From the NCBI GenBank assembly GCA_905214105.1, contig CAJMKK010000001.1, positions 186,001 through 250,000 of the forward strand: a DNA stretch of 64,000 nucleotides, read 5' to 3'. The DNA comes from an uncultured bacterium (GTDB lineage: Bacteria; Actinomycetota; Coriobacteriia; Coriobacteriales; Coriobacteriaceae). Each line of letters opens with the position of its first letter. The first letter of the stretch is position 1. Positions 1-8,474 of the stretch are shown here, piece by piece. A program made the position numbers and the translations under genes. The notes below the pieces were generated by a model. It made no database searches, was not told where the DNA came from, and saw nothing but the letters and a program-made list of their open reading frames with translations.

Positions 1-41
1 TCCAGATCGCTAAGCTGCTCTGCGAGTAGTGTGACCTGTCC

Positions 42-171
42 GGCGGGGGCCGGGCTTAGTTTTCAGAACGTCCTCGACCATGTGTGGCGCCTTGTCCTGC
101 TCCTTCGGAGCCGCGGACAAGGCGCCACACTGGTCTGCGGAGTGTTCTGAAAACTAAGCCCGGCCCCCGCC
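42..171. repeat. Long two-tier hairpin (variable-arm palindrome, copy A1)
   Basis: The outer arms (42-69 and 144-171) are perfectly complementary over about 28 bp. Inside them sit two short unpaired tracts, then inner arms at 82-97 and 116-131 around a small stem-loop. The unpaired tracts (GTCCTCGACCATG on one side, GGTCTGCGGAGT on the other) resemble those of the hairpin at 8733-8838, although the arms of the two elements do not match except for GGGCTTA. There is no T-tract, so it is not a plain terminator. Function unknown. Confidence 0.75.
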
Positions 172-335
172 TGCGGTGACGCTGCTGCGAGCGGCCTGCG
201 ATGGGGCTGTTGTTGGTTGAGGCCGCTGGGCTGATGTGGGGGCGCGTGGCTGTTGCGAGCCCTGGTCCCGGCGGCGGCCTCGGCGCTTCGCGCCTGCTGC
301 CTGGGGTGACTTTGGGCTTGGTGCGAATTGAGGTC
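172..335. other. Intergenic stretch without a recognisable gene
   Basis: No ORF here resembles a protein I know. It holds a CCTGCGG at 170-176, an 8-bp inverted repeat AGCGGCCT/AGGCCGCT (190-197 and 220-227) and a GC-rich stem near 270-297. These may be further hairpin remnants like those on either side. Confidence 0.4.
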
Positions 336-505
336 TAATACTTTTCCCGTGAAGTGAACGACCTTATTTGGACCCCCGAAGCATTGGCATTTTTTGATTG
401 CTATGTCCTGCGGTTTTGCAGCGCGAATCCTGCGGTTTTGCGGTCTAAAGGTGTGGATGCTCCGGGACTTCGTTTTTACTCGTTCACTTCTCGGGAAAAG
501 TATTA
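336..505. repeat. Variable-arm palindrome with CCTGCGG core (copy C1)
   Basis: Arms at 336-360 and 481-505 pair over 25 bp with one mismatch. A second inner stem (CCCGAAGCAT at 374-383 with ATGCTCCGGG at 456-465) has one mismatch. The interior contains TCCTGCGGTTTTGC twice (about 406-419 and 428-441). The same nested design and the CCTGCGGTTTT motif recur at 7221-7360 and 43360-43490, with unrelated arm sequences. Confidence 0.7.
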
Positions 506-673
506 GAGCTCAGCTGGCGGGGGTACCGCCCTGGCGTCGAAGCCCCGCGTCTTCTTCGCTTGATTGGGAAAAACAGCCTCGCTGAAGTAATTGCGAGCCC
601 GCCCGGACGTATCTGCGGGGGTTGTCTGCACAGTTCGCGGTATTATGTTGCGGAGTTTTGAAAGGAGCCGCTG

Positions 674-1249
674 GTGGTCACGACGACGTTTGCTTCGCCT
701 TTGGGCGAAATCCTGCTTGCCGCTGATGGCCGCGGTCTGACGGGGCTTTGGTTTGAGGGGCAGGAGCACTTTGGCTCCACGCTTCTCCGTGAAGACTCCG
801 AACATGTTGAAGGCGTCGATGCGGTTTCCGGTACTGGTGGCATGTCGTCGGTGAGTCCGGCAAATGGTGCGGCCTCTTCGGTGCTTGAGCGTTCCTGGGC
901 TTGGCTGAATGCTTATTTTGCAGGGCAGGAACCTCGGTTTACGCCGCCGTTGCATATGATCGGCACGGCGTTTCAGCGTGAGGTTTGGTTTGAGCTGCTT
1001 TCGATCCCGCGTGGCGAGGTCGCTACGTATGGCGAGATCGCCCAGCGTGTTGCCGCTCGACATCGTGTACCGGGAAATGAAGCGCCCGTTGTATCTCCTC
1101 GCGCGGTGGGGGCTGCGGTCGCTCGCAACCCTATTTCGATTATCGTGCCGTGCCATCGCGTGGTCGCGGCCGACGGATCGCTCAACGGATACGCCGGTGG
1201 ACTGGATCGCAAGGAGTGGCTGCTGCGCCTCGAGGGTGCCTATCTATAA
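674..1249 (+). CDS. ogt: Methylated-DNA--protein-cysteine S-methyltransferase
   Basis: Direct-reversal DNA repair protein that moves the alkyl group of O6-alkylguanine onto its own cysteine. The acceptor motif PCHRV is intact (Cys160), preceded by the wing segment GEVATYGEIAQRVA and followed by NGYAGGLDRKEWLL, as in the Ogt/AdaB family. The 191 residues exceed the usual 160-175. The extra length is a loop of about 40 residues after the N-terminal domain and a proline-rich insert before AVGAAVARNP. The GTG start at 674 is supported by AAAGGAG at 661-667. It appears to be a single-gene unit; no Ada transcription-factor domain is fused. Confidence 0.93.
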   Translation: MVTTTFASPLGEILLAADGRGLTGLWFEGQEHFGSTLLREDSEHVEGVDAVSGTGGMSSVSPANGAASSVLERSWAWLNAYFAGQEPRFTPPLHMIGTAFQREVWFELLSIPRGEVATYGEIAQRVAARHRVPGNEAPVVSPRAVGAAVARNPISIIVPCHRVVAADGSLNGYAGGLDRKEWLLRLEGAYL

Positions 1250-1391
1250 GCTGCAGGCGGCCGCAACGCCCATGCGGCAAGCGCGCTCGCTGTACGGGCG
1301 TTGTTTGCAGGGCGAGATGTGAAGCCGCCCGTTCCTTAAGTCCGACTAAGCTATAACCTTGCTTTTTTAAATATGCTCATCGACCTGCTAA

Positions 1392-1946
1392 GGCAGCACT
1401 AAGGCGAGTGCGGGTGCGCTATTATCGGCGCTCACGGAGCGCTTGGTGTTCTTGGCACGCATGGACGAGGGCTCGGCGGGCTTTACCATGGCGTCGATCG
1501 ATCTTTCGGAGGCGGTGAACAAGGCGGCGGCGCCGTTTAAGTCGGTGGCGGTCTCAGGCGGTAAACGCCTGTCGACGTCGATTGCGACCGGCGTGCGGAC
1601 CCATGCCGATGCCGCGGCGGTGGCGCAGGTGGTTGAGTTGCTACTGGACAACGCCACGCGCTATGCGAGCGAGGGCAGCGTGATTGAGCTGAGCCTGTGC
1701 GCCGTTTCGCACGGCAAAGGCAAGGGCGCCGCCGAGCTTGTCGTATCGAACGCCGTGGACGAGCTGCCCGAGGGCGACCTGGACCGATTGTTCGATCGCT
1801 TCTATCGTGCGGATGCGTCGCGCAGCTCCAAGACGGGTGGCTCGGGCGTGGGCCTGTCCGTGGTGCGTGCCATCGCCGAGGCCCATGGAGGCGCCGCCAC
1901 CGTATCCGGTCACGGCAACCAGATCACCTTCACCGTTTGCCTTTAA
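1392..1946 (+). pseudogene. 3' remnant of a sensor histidine kinase
   Basis: The frame encodes the end of a HisKA helix (ALTERLVFLARMDEG) and a full HATPase_c domain with N box (LLLDNATRYA), F box (DRLFDRFYRAD) and G box (GGSGVGLSVVRAIAEAHGG). There is no phosphorylated-His motif, no HAMP and no membrane sensor. A stop codon lies in frame at 1389-1391. The only in-frame start candidates (TTG 1443, GTG 1446) cut into the conserved helix, and no ribosome site precedes them. No response regulator gene adjoins it. I read this as the tail of a decayed two-component kinase. A stand-alone ATPase fragment is possible but less likely. Confidence 0.8.
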
Positions 1947-2000
1947 AACCTGCCAAAAAGGAACAGGTTTATTTTGGCAGGTTTTATCTGGGGAAACGTC
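1945..2000 (+). repeat. REP-like element, copy R1
   Basis: Stem AAACCTGCCAAAA / TTTTGGCAGGTTT around AGGAACAGGTTTA, followed by the conserved tail TTATCTGGGGAAACGT. It starts on the stop codon of the kinase remnant. This copy reads GGAACAGG where most copies read GGGACAGG. Confidence 0.85.
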
Positions 2001-2094
2001 CGCAGGAGAGGGCATGGGCGGTGTGAACATATGCATCTCTACCTGCTAAAATATAGGCATCGTTATTCGGCTCCTGAGTGGAAAGGAGACGGTC

Positions 2095-2769
2095 ATGCAG
2101 TACGAGATCGGCGGAGGGGCTTTCCCGGTTGTTACGTGCAACCTTAGCGATGGCGAATCCATGATCACCGAAAGCGGCGCCATGGCTTGGATGACCCCCA
2201 ACATGGAAATGTCTACCTCGGGCGGTGGCATCGGCAAGATGTTCTCCAAGGCTTTTTCGGGTGAGGCATTGTTCCAAAACATTTGGACCGCGCGTGGCGA
2301 TGGCATGATCGCGTTTGGCTCCTGCTTCCCCGGCCGCATCGTGCCAATCGAGATCGGTCCGGGCAAGAGCTGGATTTTGCAGAAGCGTTCGTTCCTTGCC
2401 GCGGAAAGTGGCGTCGAGTTGAGCATTCACTTTAACAAGAAGGCAAAGGCCGGCGTCTTTGGCGGCGAGGGCTTTATCATGCAGAAGCTCACGGGCTCGG
2501 GTGTTGCTTTTGCCGAGATCGACGGCGACCTGGTTGAGTACGAGCTCGCTGCTGGCCAGCAGATGATTGTGGATACCGGCAACGTGGCCGGCTTTGAGGA
2601 GACCGTGAGCATTGACGCTCAAATGGTCAAGGGCGTCAAAAACATCATGTTTGGTGGCGAGGGCGTGTTCAACACCGTGCTCACCGGTCCCGGTCGCATC
2701 TGGTTGCAGACGATGCCCATTTCCAATCTTGCGGCAGCAGTGGCCTCGATGACCAACAACAATAACTAG
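2095..2769 (+). CDS. AIM24 / TIGR00266 family protein
   Basis: 224-residue soluble protein of the AIM24 (TIGR00266) family, whose molecular role in bacteria is unsettled. Family hallmarks are visible: the N-terminal MQYEIGGGAFPVV strand, SESGAM-like turn (ITESGAMAWM), repeated glycine-rich beta turns (FGGEGFIMQKLTGSG), and the C-terminal GPGRIWLQTMP segment. No signal peptide or membrane segment. AAAGGAGA lies 8 nt before the ATG. It stands alone, followed at once by a strong terminator. Product family is confident; function is not. Confidence 0.85.
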   Translation: MQYEIGGGAFPVVTCNLSDGESMITESGAMAWMTPNMEMSTSGGGIGKMFSKAFSGEALFQNIWTARGDGMIAFGSCFPGRIVPIEIGPGKSWILQKRSFLAAESGVELSIHFNKKAKAGVFGGEGFIMQKLTGSGVAFAEIDGDLVEYELAAGQQMIVDTGNVAGFEETVSIDAQMVKGVKNIMFGGEGVFNTVLTGPGRIWLQTMPISNLAAAVASMTNNNN

Positions 2770-2781
2770 TCCGCATAGGAT

Positions 2782-2817
2782 AGCGCGCGGCGGGCTTACC
2801 CTGTCGCGCGCTTTTTT
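2782..2817 (+). terminator. Intrinsic terminator after AIM24-like gene
   Basis: AGCGCGCG (2782-2789) pairs with CGCGCGCT (2805-2812), followed by six T. Confidence 0.85.
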
Positions 2818-3181
2818 GCTGGCAAACGCCTCGCTTATAGAGTGTGGCTGCGCTGCTACAGCGAGCGTCGTCATCTCGTCACCCTGATAGCTTGCGGCAA
2901 GCGTGGCAATGAGGAGTGAGAATTTGAGTGCTCAGTCCCAAGGCATAATGGCGGCCATGCCAACAAGCAAAAACGAGTTGCCGGTGTCACGGAAAGGCAG
3001 GCGTCGGTCGATTCCACGTGAGACGGCTGTGCCGATCTGCACGGCCGCCCCTGCGCGTCCCGCGCTGCCCCCAAAGAGGTACGTTTCCCCATATAAAACC
3101 TGCCAAAATAAACCTGTCTCTTTTTGATAGGTGCGAAATGGGTAATACTAAAGAGTTATCCGACCAGATGGGAACCGATCG
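2818..3181. other. Intergenic region, no gene recognised
   Basis: Holds a 75-codon frame (2903-3127, +) that runs into the repeat at 3081-3132 and matches nothing I know; it has no convincing ribosome site and I do not call it. The rest shows no clear terminator or promoter beyond the REP-like element. Confidence 0.5.
3081..3132 (-). repeat. REP-like element, copy R2 (reverse orientation)
   Basis: Reverse-strand copy: tail ACGTTTCCCC at 3081-3090, arm AAAACCTGCC at 3095-3104, core AATAAACCTGTCTC. The far arm is decayed (TTTTTGATAGG), so the stem is shorter than in other copies. Lies upstream of the ABC exporter operon. Confidence 0.8.
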
Positions 3182-3883
3182 ATGGCCTATATCGAATTTA
3201 AAGACGTCATCAAAGCATACGGCGAGGGCGATGCCCGCATTCACGCGCTCGACGGCGCGAGCTTTACCGTTGAGCGTGGCGAGCTTGCCATTATCCTGGG
3301 CGCTTCGGGCGCCGGTAAAACCACGGCGCTCAACATTCTGGGTGGCATGGATACGGCGACTTCCGGCACCGTGACGGTGGACGGGCGCGATGTGAGCTCC
3401 GCTAACGAGGCGCAGCTCGTGGAATACCGCCGCGCCGACGTCGGCTTTGTCTTCCAGTTCTACAATCTGGTCCCCAACCTGACGGCGCTCGAAAACGTCG
3501 AGCTCGCGGCGCAAATCTGCCCCGATTCACTCGATGCCGAGCAAACGCTTTGCCAGGTTGGCCTGGGCGAGCGCCTCGCCAACTTCCCCGCGCAGCTATC
3601 GGGCGGCGAGCAGCAGCGCGTGTCCATTGCCCGCGCGCTGGCCAAGAACCCCAAGCTGCTTTTGTGCGACGAGCCCACGGGTGCACTCGACTACAAAACC
3701 GGCAAGCAGATTTTGCAGTTGCTGCAGGACACCTGCCGCAAGCAGGGCATCACGGTCATTATCATCACCCATAACTCCGCGCTGGCGCCCATGGCCGATC
3801 GCCTGATCCGCTTTAAGAGCGGCCGCGTGGAGAGCGAGACGGTCCAGCAAAATCCCGTGTCTATCGAGACAATCGAGTGGTAG
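3182..3883 (+). CDS. ABC transporter ATP-binding protein (MacB/LolD-type)
   Basis: 233-residue ATPase of the family that pairs with FtsX-type permeases. Walker A is GASGAGKTT (about residues 40-48), the signature is LSGGEQQRV, Walker B is [12 protein letters not shown], and the H-loop His is in IIITHN. The next gene overlaps its end and encodes the permease, so the two form one operon and one transporter. Such systems export peptides, lipoproteins or antibiotics, or act in envelope stress; the substrate here cannot be told. The ATG start has only a weak upstream ribosome site. Confidence 0.93.
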   Translation: MAYIEFKDVIKAYGEGDARIHALDGASFTVERGELAIILGASGAGKTTALNILGGMDTATSGTVTVDGRDVSSANEAQLVEYRRADVGFVFQFYNLVPNLTALENVELAAQICPDSLDAEQTLCQVGLGERLANFPAQLSGGEQQRVSIARALAKNPKLLLCDEPTGALDYKTGKQILQLLQDTCRKQGITVIIITHNSALAPMADRLIRFKSGRVESETVQQNPVSIETIEW

Positions 3884-6654
3884 CGCCCATGGACCAGGAC
3901 CGCCAAAACAGCCAAAACCACGATACGGAGCACGCGGGCCGCGACCGGGAGTTCGCGACCTACCGTACCGCCCAAAGCTCAAACGATATGGTGCCGACGG
4001 TATTTCGCCGTGGCATCTACCGCACAATCCGCGGCAGTCTTAAGCGCTTCCTATCTATCGTGGTCATCACCGCGCTCGGCGTGAGCGTGATGTGCGGCCT
4101 CAAGGCGGGTTGCGAGGATCTGTGCGATTCGGTCGACGCCTACTTCGACCAGCAAAATGTCTATGACATTAACGTGCAGTCGACCTATGGCCTGACTGAC
4201 GATGATCTCGACGCCATCCAAGAGGTCGATGGCGTCGAAACGGCCGAGGGCATCTACGCCGAGACCGCCTACACCGCCGTGGGCACAACGCGCGAGCGCG
4301 TGGTCGTGCAAAGTCTCTCCAAGGAGAACATCGATCAGCCGGTGCTCGTGAACGGCGATTTGCCCGAGAGCGCCGATGAAGTCGCGGTGACTTCGAAGTT
4401 CCTGAAGGCTTCGGGCAAAAAGCTCGGCGATACGGTGAGTTTTGCCGCCAATGACGCGAGCTCGTCGAACCAAAGCGCCAAGGATCAGTTTGCCGCGGGC
4501 GATTACACCATTACGGCCGAGGTCCTCGATCCCACTGATGTGAGCTCCGACTCGACAGTCAACGCCTTTCGCGCTGCTTCGGCGGCGGACTATAAGTTCT
4601 ATGTGAGCGAGGACGCCGCGACGTCGTCGTCCTATTCCGCAGTCCACGTAGTCGTCGAAGGAGCCAAGAGCCTCAACTCCTATTCGGATGCCTACGCGGC
4701 AAAGATCAACAAGGTCAAGGGCAATATAGAGAAGATCCGCGAGGAGCGTGAGAAGGCGCGCGCTCAGGAGCTGACAGTCGACACGCCGGCAAGCTTGGAT
4801 GCGGCCGAGCGCCAGGCGAATATGCTCTTTGGGATTGAGCAGGACAACATCAATCGCATGGCCCAGGGCAGCGAGGAACGCGTCCAGGCTCAGGCCGACC
4901 TGGATCAGCGCCGCGCCGCCGCCGACCAGCAGTTTGCCGATGCCCGCGCCGAGCTTTCCGATTTGGGTGAATGCACGTGGTACATCCAGGACCGCGACAA
5001 TATCGCAAGCTACTCAAGCGTGGAGAGCGATAGCTCGTCAATTGAGGCTATTGCGACGGTGTTCCCGTTCATCTTCTTTATCGTCGCCGTGCTCATCAGC
5101 CTCACCACCGCCACGCGTATGGTCGAGGAGGAGCGCACGCTCATTGGCCTGTACAAGGCGCTCGGCTACTCGCGCGAGCGCATCCTGTCCAAATACGTGG
5201 ACTATGCGCTGTGGGCGTGCCTGATTGGCGGCGTGCTCGGCAATATCATCGGCTTTGTGGGCCTGCCGCTGTTCCTGTTTACGGTGTTCGACGACATGTA
5301 CTCGCTGCCCCAGATGCTGCTTTCGTACGACATCGTGTCCTCGATCGTCTCGGTGGCGCTGTTTGCCGTGGGCGTGGTGGGCGCCACAATTATCGCCTGC
5401 CGCCACGAGATGGCCGAGACCCCGGCCTCGCTCATGCGCCCCAAGGCCCCGCGCGCCGGCTCGCGCATCCTACTTGAGCGCATCGGCTTTATCTGGCGCC
5501 GCATGGGCTTTTTGAACAAGGTGGCTGCGCGCAACCTGTTCCGTTACAAAAAGCGTGCCTTTATGACCATCTTTGGCATCGCGGGTTGCACCGCGCTTGT
5601 GATCTGCGGTATGGGTATTCGCGATACGTCGGTGGCGCTTTCGCCCAAACAGTACGGGCATATCACGCGTTATGACTTGCTGGCGGTCGCCAACCCCGAT
5701 GACTTTACGCAGACGTGCGCGGCGTTGGATGAGCGCAGCGCGGCCAATGATTCCAACGTGACCGTGACTTCGACGCTGCCGATTATGACCGACAACGTCA
5801 CCTTTACGTTTGGCGGCAAGAGCGAGACCGTGCAGCTGATCGTGGTGCCCGATGACCGCACGAACGACCTGGACGACTATGTGCGCCTCGAGGACGAGTC
5901 CAAAGAGCCGCTGTCTTTGCGTGACGGAGACGTGTATCTGAGTAAGAGTTCACAGCTGGTGCTGGGGATTCAGCCGGGCGATACGGCATACGTCCAGGAT
6001 TCGTCGCTCAATGTTGCCAAGGTCAAAGTCAGTGACATTTCGCTTAACTATCTTGGCAACACGCTTTACATGACGCAGGGCACCTATGAGCGCGCGTTCG
6101 GTCGAAGCGCACGCCTCAACGGCGTCTTTGTGCTGCTTAAGGGCTCGTCGGCCGACCAGATTGCGTTTAGCAAGAAGCTTAAGAGCGACGGTTGGCTCAC
6201 CATCTCGAGCACGGCCGAACATTGGCAGAACTACGAGGCGAACTTTGCGATCATCAATTCGGTCGTGGTGCTCGTGACTTTTATGGCGGCATGCCTGTCG
6301 TTTGTGGTGGTGTTTACGCTGTCCAACACGAATATCTCCGAGCGCGAACGCGAGCTGGCGACCATCAAGGTGCTGGGCTTCCGCCGTGGCGAGGTGCACC
6401 ATTACGTCAACAAGGAGACGTTGATCCTCACGGCAATTGGCGCCGCGCTGGGCGTGCCACTGGGCGGCTTGCTGGCCGAGAGTTTTACGTACATTTTGCA
6501 GATGCCGTCGCTGTACTTTGACGTCGAAGTCGAGCCGCTAAGCTACGTGCTCGCCGTGGTGCTTTCCTTTGGCTTTACGTTTATCGTCAACCTAGCCACC
6601 AATCGTACCCTCAACAAGATCGACATGGTCGGCGCCCTCAAGAGCGCCGAGTGA
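3877..6654 (+). CDS. FtsX-type ABC transporter permease
   Basis: 925-residue membrane protein with an N-terminal anchor near residues 50-70, a large extracytoplasmic region containing a charged helical stretch (about 275-350), a first FtsX transmembrane block (about 388-540, with EEERTLIGLYKALGYSRE), a second extracytoplasmic domain, and a second FtsX block (about 787-920, with ERERELATIKVLGFRRGE). The two paired motifs are typical of double-FtsX permeases of lipoprotein or peptide exporters. GTG 3877 overlaps the ATPase stop by 7 nt; ATG 3889 is an equally possible start. A REP-like repeat begins at its stop codon and a terminator follows. Confidence 0.9.
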   Translation: MVAPMDQDRQNSQNHDTEHAGRDREFATYRTAQSSNDMVPTVFRRGIYRTIRGSLKRFLSIVVITALGVSVMCGLKAGCEDLCDSVDAYFDQQNVYDINVQSTYGLTDDDLDAIQEVDGVETAEGIYAETAYTAVGTTRERVVVQSLSKENIDQPVLVNGDLPESADEVAVTSKFLKASGKKLGDTVSFAANDASSSNQSAKDQFAAGDYTITAEVLDPTDVSSDSTVNAFRAASAADYKFYVSEDAATSSSYSAVHVVVEGAKSLNSYSDAYAAKINKVKGNIEKIREEREKARAQELTVDTPASLDAAERQANMLFGIEQDNINRMAQGSEERVQAQADLDQRRAAADQQFADARAELSDLGECTWYIQDRDNIASYSSVESDSSSIEAIATVFPFIFFIVAVLISLTTATRMVEEERTLIGLYKALGYSRERILSKYVDYALWACLIGGVLGNIIGFVGLPLFLFTVFDDMYSLPQMLLSYDIVSSIVSVALFAVGVVGATIIACRHEMAETPASLMRPKAPRAGSRILLERIGFIWRRMGFLNKVAARNLFRYKKRAFMTIFGIAGCTALVICGMGIRDTSVALSPKQYGHITRYDLLAVANPDDFTQTCAALDERSAANDSNVTVTSTLPIMTDNVTFTFGGKSETVQLIVVPDDRTNDLDDYVRLEDESKEPLSLRDGDVYLSKSSQLVLGIQPGDTAYVQDSSLNVAKVKVSDISLNYLGNTLYMTQGTYERAFGRSARLNGVFVLLKGSSADQIAFSKKLKSDGWLTISSTAEHWQNYEANFAIINSVVVLVTFMAACLSFVVVFTLSNTNISERERELATIKVLGFRRGEVHHYVNKETLILTAIGAALGVPLGGLLAESFTYILQMPSLYFDVEVEPLSYVLAVVLSFGFTFIVNLATNRTLNKIDMVGALKSAE

Positions 6655-6706
6655 CCTGCCAAAAAGGGACAGGTTTATTTTGGCAGGTTTTATCTGCGCA
6701 AACGCC
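6653..6706 (+). repeat. REP-like element, copy R3
   Basis: ACCTGCCAAAA / TTTTGGCAGGT stem with intact AGGGACAGGTTTA core, overlapping the permease stop codon. Its tail GCAAACGCC is also the left arm of the following terminator. Confidence 0.9.
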
Positions 6707-6740
6707 GGACAACCATTAGGTGGCCCGGCGTTTGCCCCGT
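6698..6740 (+). terminator. Terminator after FtsX permease
   Basis: GCAAACGCCGG (6698-6708) pairs perfectly with CCGGCGTTTGC (6725-6735), then CCCGTTTTG. The left arm is borrowed from the end of the REP-like element. Confidence 0.7.
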
Positions 6741-6770
6741 TTTGCTGGGGATGTCTGTCGTTCAGTGCTC

Positions 6771-7091
6771 TTACTGGCCAATCCAGTGTTGCGCATAGCT
6801 CTTAATGTCCTCGGTAAAACCGTCAAGGTCGTCAAGGGTGATCACGCTGTCGATAAGCAAATTGGCTATCTCGCGGTGCATTGTGCTGCGGCGAATGTCG
6901 TTTGCAATTACGCCTGAGGACAGCTTGTCTCTATTGAGGCGCTCTTCTAGTGCCCAAAATCTACTGGACGCTTCACTGTCGCCGTTCAGTATCTCAACAT
7001 ACTGGCCGATGAGCTTTTCCATATAACGTTCTTGCCATTGAGGAAGCATTTTCTTAAACAGCTTCCAGTCGCTTTCGGCTACGTCGCGCAT
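6771..7091 (-). CDS. Small conserved hypothetical protein
   Basis: 106-residue acidic, mostly helical cytoplasmic protein beginning MRDVAESDWKLFKKMLPQWQERY. No signal peptide, membrane segment or catalytic motif. A perfect GGAGG lies 5 nt before the ATG, which makes the start firm. I associate this sequence type with small uncharacterised proteins common in gut Firmicutes and Coriobacteria, but assign no function. It is monocistronic and convergent with the upstream ABC exporter. Confidence 0.75.
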   Translation of the reverse strand: MRDVAESDWKLFKKMLPQWQERYMEKLIGQYVEILNGDSEASSRFWALEERLNRDKLSSGVIANDIRRSTMHREIANLLIDSVITLDDLDGFTEDIKSYAQHWIGQ

Positions 7092-7220
7092 ATGTCCTCC
7101 GCTCGTTAAACGGGCTTTTCCATTTGCCTTTCATTCTATTTGGTTTTCGCTCACAGGCGTGGATGAAGGGCTTTCTCCAGCCTTCGAGATTGGGCTTGAA
7201 TGGGTCGTATGCCGCAAAAC

Positions 7221-7360
7221 GGGCCTATCTACTACGTTTGCTACCACACCCTCGACCATGACAAAGATTATGAAATTAAAACCGCAGGTAGAGGGCTTGC
7301 AAATATTCGGAAAAGGCGGGTATGGTCGGCCCTCTCGAGTTAAACGTAGTAAATAGGCCC
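7221..7360. repeat. Variable-arm palindrome with CCTGCGG core (copy C2)
   Basis: Outer arms 7221-7239 and 7342-7360 pair over 19 bp with one mismatch. An inner stem pairs CGACCAT (7254-7260) with ATGGTCG (7322-7328). The interior carries, on the minus strand, a 32-nt core (7275-7306) including ACCTGCGGTTTTA that is identical at 27 of 32 positions to the element at 43404-43435, although the arms of the two elements are unrelated. Confidence 0.8.
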
Positions 7361-7424
7361 TTTTCTTGGCGCGTGGTCAGCTCAATGCTAATCTCCGTGC
7401 CGGAACTGACCCAGTTGTTTGTAG

Positions 7425-7489
7425 GTTGCGGTGATATACGGACTGTTTGGCGCTTTGGAGCTTCAAAACAGTCCCTATCTCACCGCAAC
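7425..7489. repeat. GTTGCGGTGATAT-type palindrome, copy G1
   Basis: 24-bp arms (7425-7448 and 7466-7489) with two mismatches. The outer 13 bases GTTGCGGTGATAT recur in the palindrome at 16045-16111; the inner part of the arm differs but is again self-complementary. Confidence 0.8.
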
Positions 7490-7535
7490 TTAGGAGAAGG
7501 GCGGGGGTGGTTGGGTGCTGGTGGGTCGGAGCGTG

Positions 7536-8474
7536 TTAGGCCTGTTGGCGGTGCTTCCATTGTTTGAGGCACCAGCGCATGAGCGCTTTGATGACGGGAA
7601 TCGTGATGAGGATGATCCATGCAGGATGGGGCTGTCCCAAACAGAGCCACATGTAGAGGAACCAAGCGATGGCGGCTGCCGGGTAGATGACCTCGATCAG
7701 CTTAGATAAGTGGCGTTGGTCGATAAAGTCGCCAAGCGCGTAATAGACGGGAATCAGAAAGACGAGGAAGAGTCCCGTAGCCCATGTGCCGTAGACAATG
7801 CCGAGCACCAGATAGGCGAGGGCGACAAGCACAGGGAAGGGGAATTTGTTCCATGCACGTCCGACCTTGGTGTGGAAATGCTTGCCGTGATGGTCGAGCT
7901 TGTCGTGTGCTTCCTTCCAGCTGGAAAACGTCTCGCCGTCGATGGTGACGGTGCCGTCGTCATTGGTATGCACACTATGTCCATCGTCCTCAAGCGTATC
8001 GATATGCAATCCGCCTGGCCCCACATGGACCTCTTCACCCTTGCGCTCGTTAGCCACATGGATGCCATTCCAGCCAACATGAACCTCTTCGCCTTTGTTG
8101 GGGTCAATAACGTGGATGCCGCGCGCGAGGGAAATATCGACAAGTGGCTTATCGCTGCAATCAGCGTGTTCAGTAGAAGCCTCAGCCTCCTCAGCCTTAT
8201 CTGAAGCTTTGGTGCCGGCGTTGCTGTTCTGCGCCTCATCATCAGCCTGCGAGTCGTCAGTGCTATCCACCGCCTCCCCATACAGCAGCTCATCCAGCGA
8301 CACGCCATACAGCGCGGCGAGCGCAATAAGGTTATCGGTATCGGGAGAGGATTCGCTGCGCTCCCATTTACTGACAGCCTGACGACTCACACCCAGCTGG
8401 GCGGCAAGCGCCTCCTGAGAAAGCCCAGCAGCCTTGCGGCGATCGACGAGCCGCTGTGCCATCGCAAGATCCAT
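7536..8474 (-). CDS. Membrane-bound XRE-type HTH regulator
   Basis: About 312 residues. The N-terminal Cro/C1-type HTH (LSQEALAAQLGVSRQAVSKWERSES) is followed by an acidic linker, then a section with repeats of GEEVHVGWNGIHV / GEEVHVGPGGLHI, and two or three C-terminal hydrophobic segments (FPVLVALAYLVLGIVYGTW and others). This suggests a DNA-binding regulator tethered to the membrane. The ATG at 8474 follows AAAGGA by about 7 nt; an upstream in-frame ATG at 8489 precedes that site and is less likely. The gene is monocistronic. The signal it senses is unknown. Confidence 0.85.
   Translation of the reverse strand: MDLAMAQRLVDRRKAAGLSQEALAAQLGVSRQAVSKWERSESSPDTDNLIALAALYGVSLDELLYGEAVDSTDDSQADDEAQNSNAGTKASDKAEEAEASTEHADCSDKPLVDISLARGIHVIDPNKGEEVHVGWNGIHVANERKGEEVHVGPGGLHIDTLEDDGHSVHTNDDGTVTIDGETFSSWKEAHDKLDHHGKHFHTKVGRAWNKFPFPVLVALAYLVLGIVYGTWATGLFLVFLIPVYYALGDFIDQRHLSKLIEVIYPAAAIAWFLYMWLCLGQPHPAWIILITIPVIKALMRWCLKQWKHRQQA

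Noticed and set aside
3..29. Possible last codons (QIAKLLCE) of a gene entering from the left edge
   Set aside because: Only eight codons are visible and no terminator or family evidence decides the frame.
503..1156. 217-codon minus-strand frame over the alkyltransferase gene
   Set aside because: Arg/Pro-rich antisense of a well-supported gene; no ribosome site.
2903..3127. 74-residue plus-strand frame before the ABC exporter
   Set aside because: Ends inside a REP-like repeat, has no ribosome site and matches no family.
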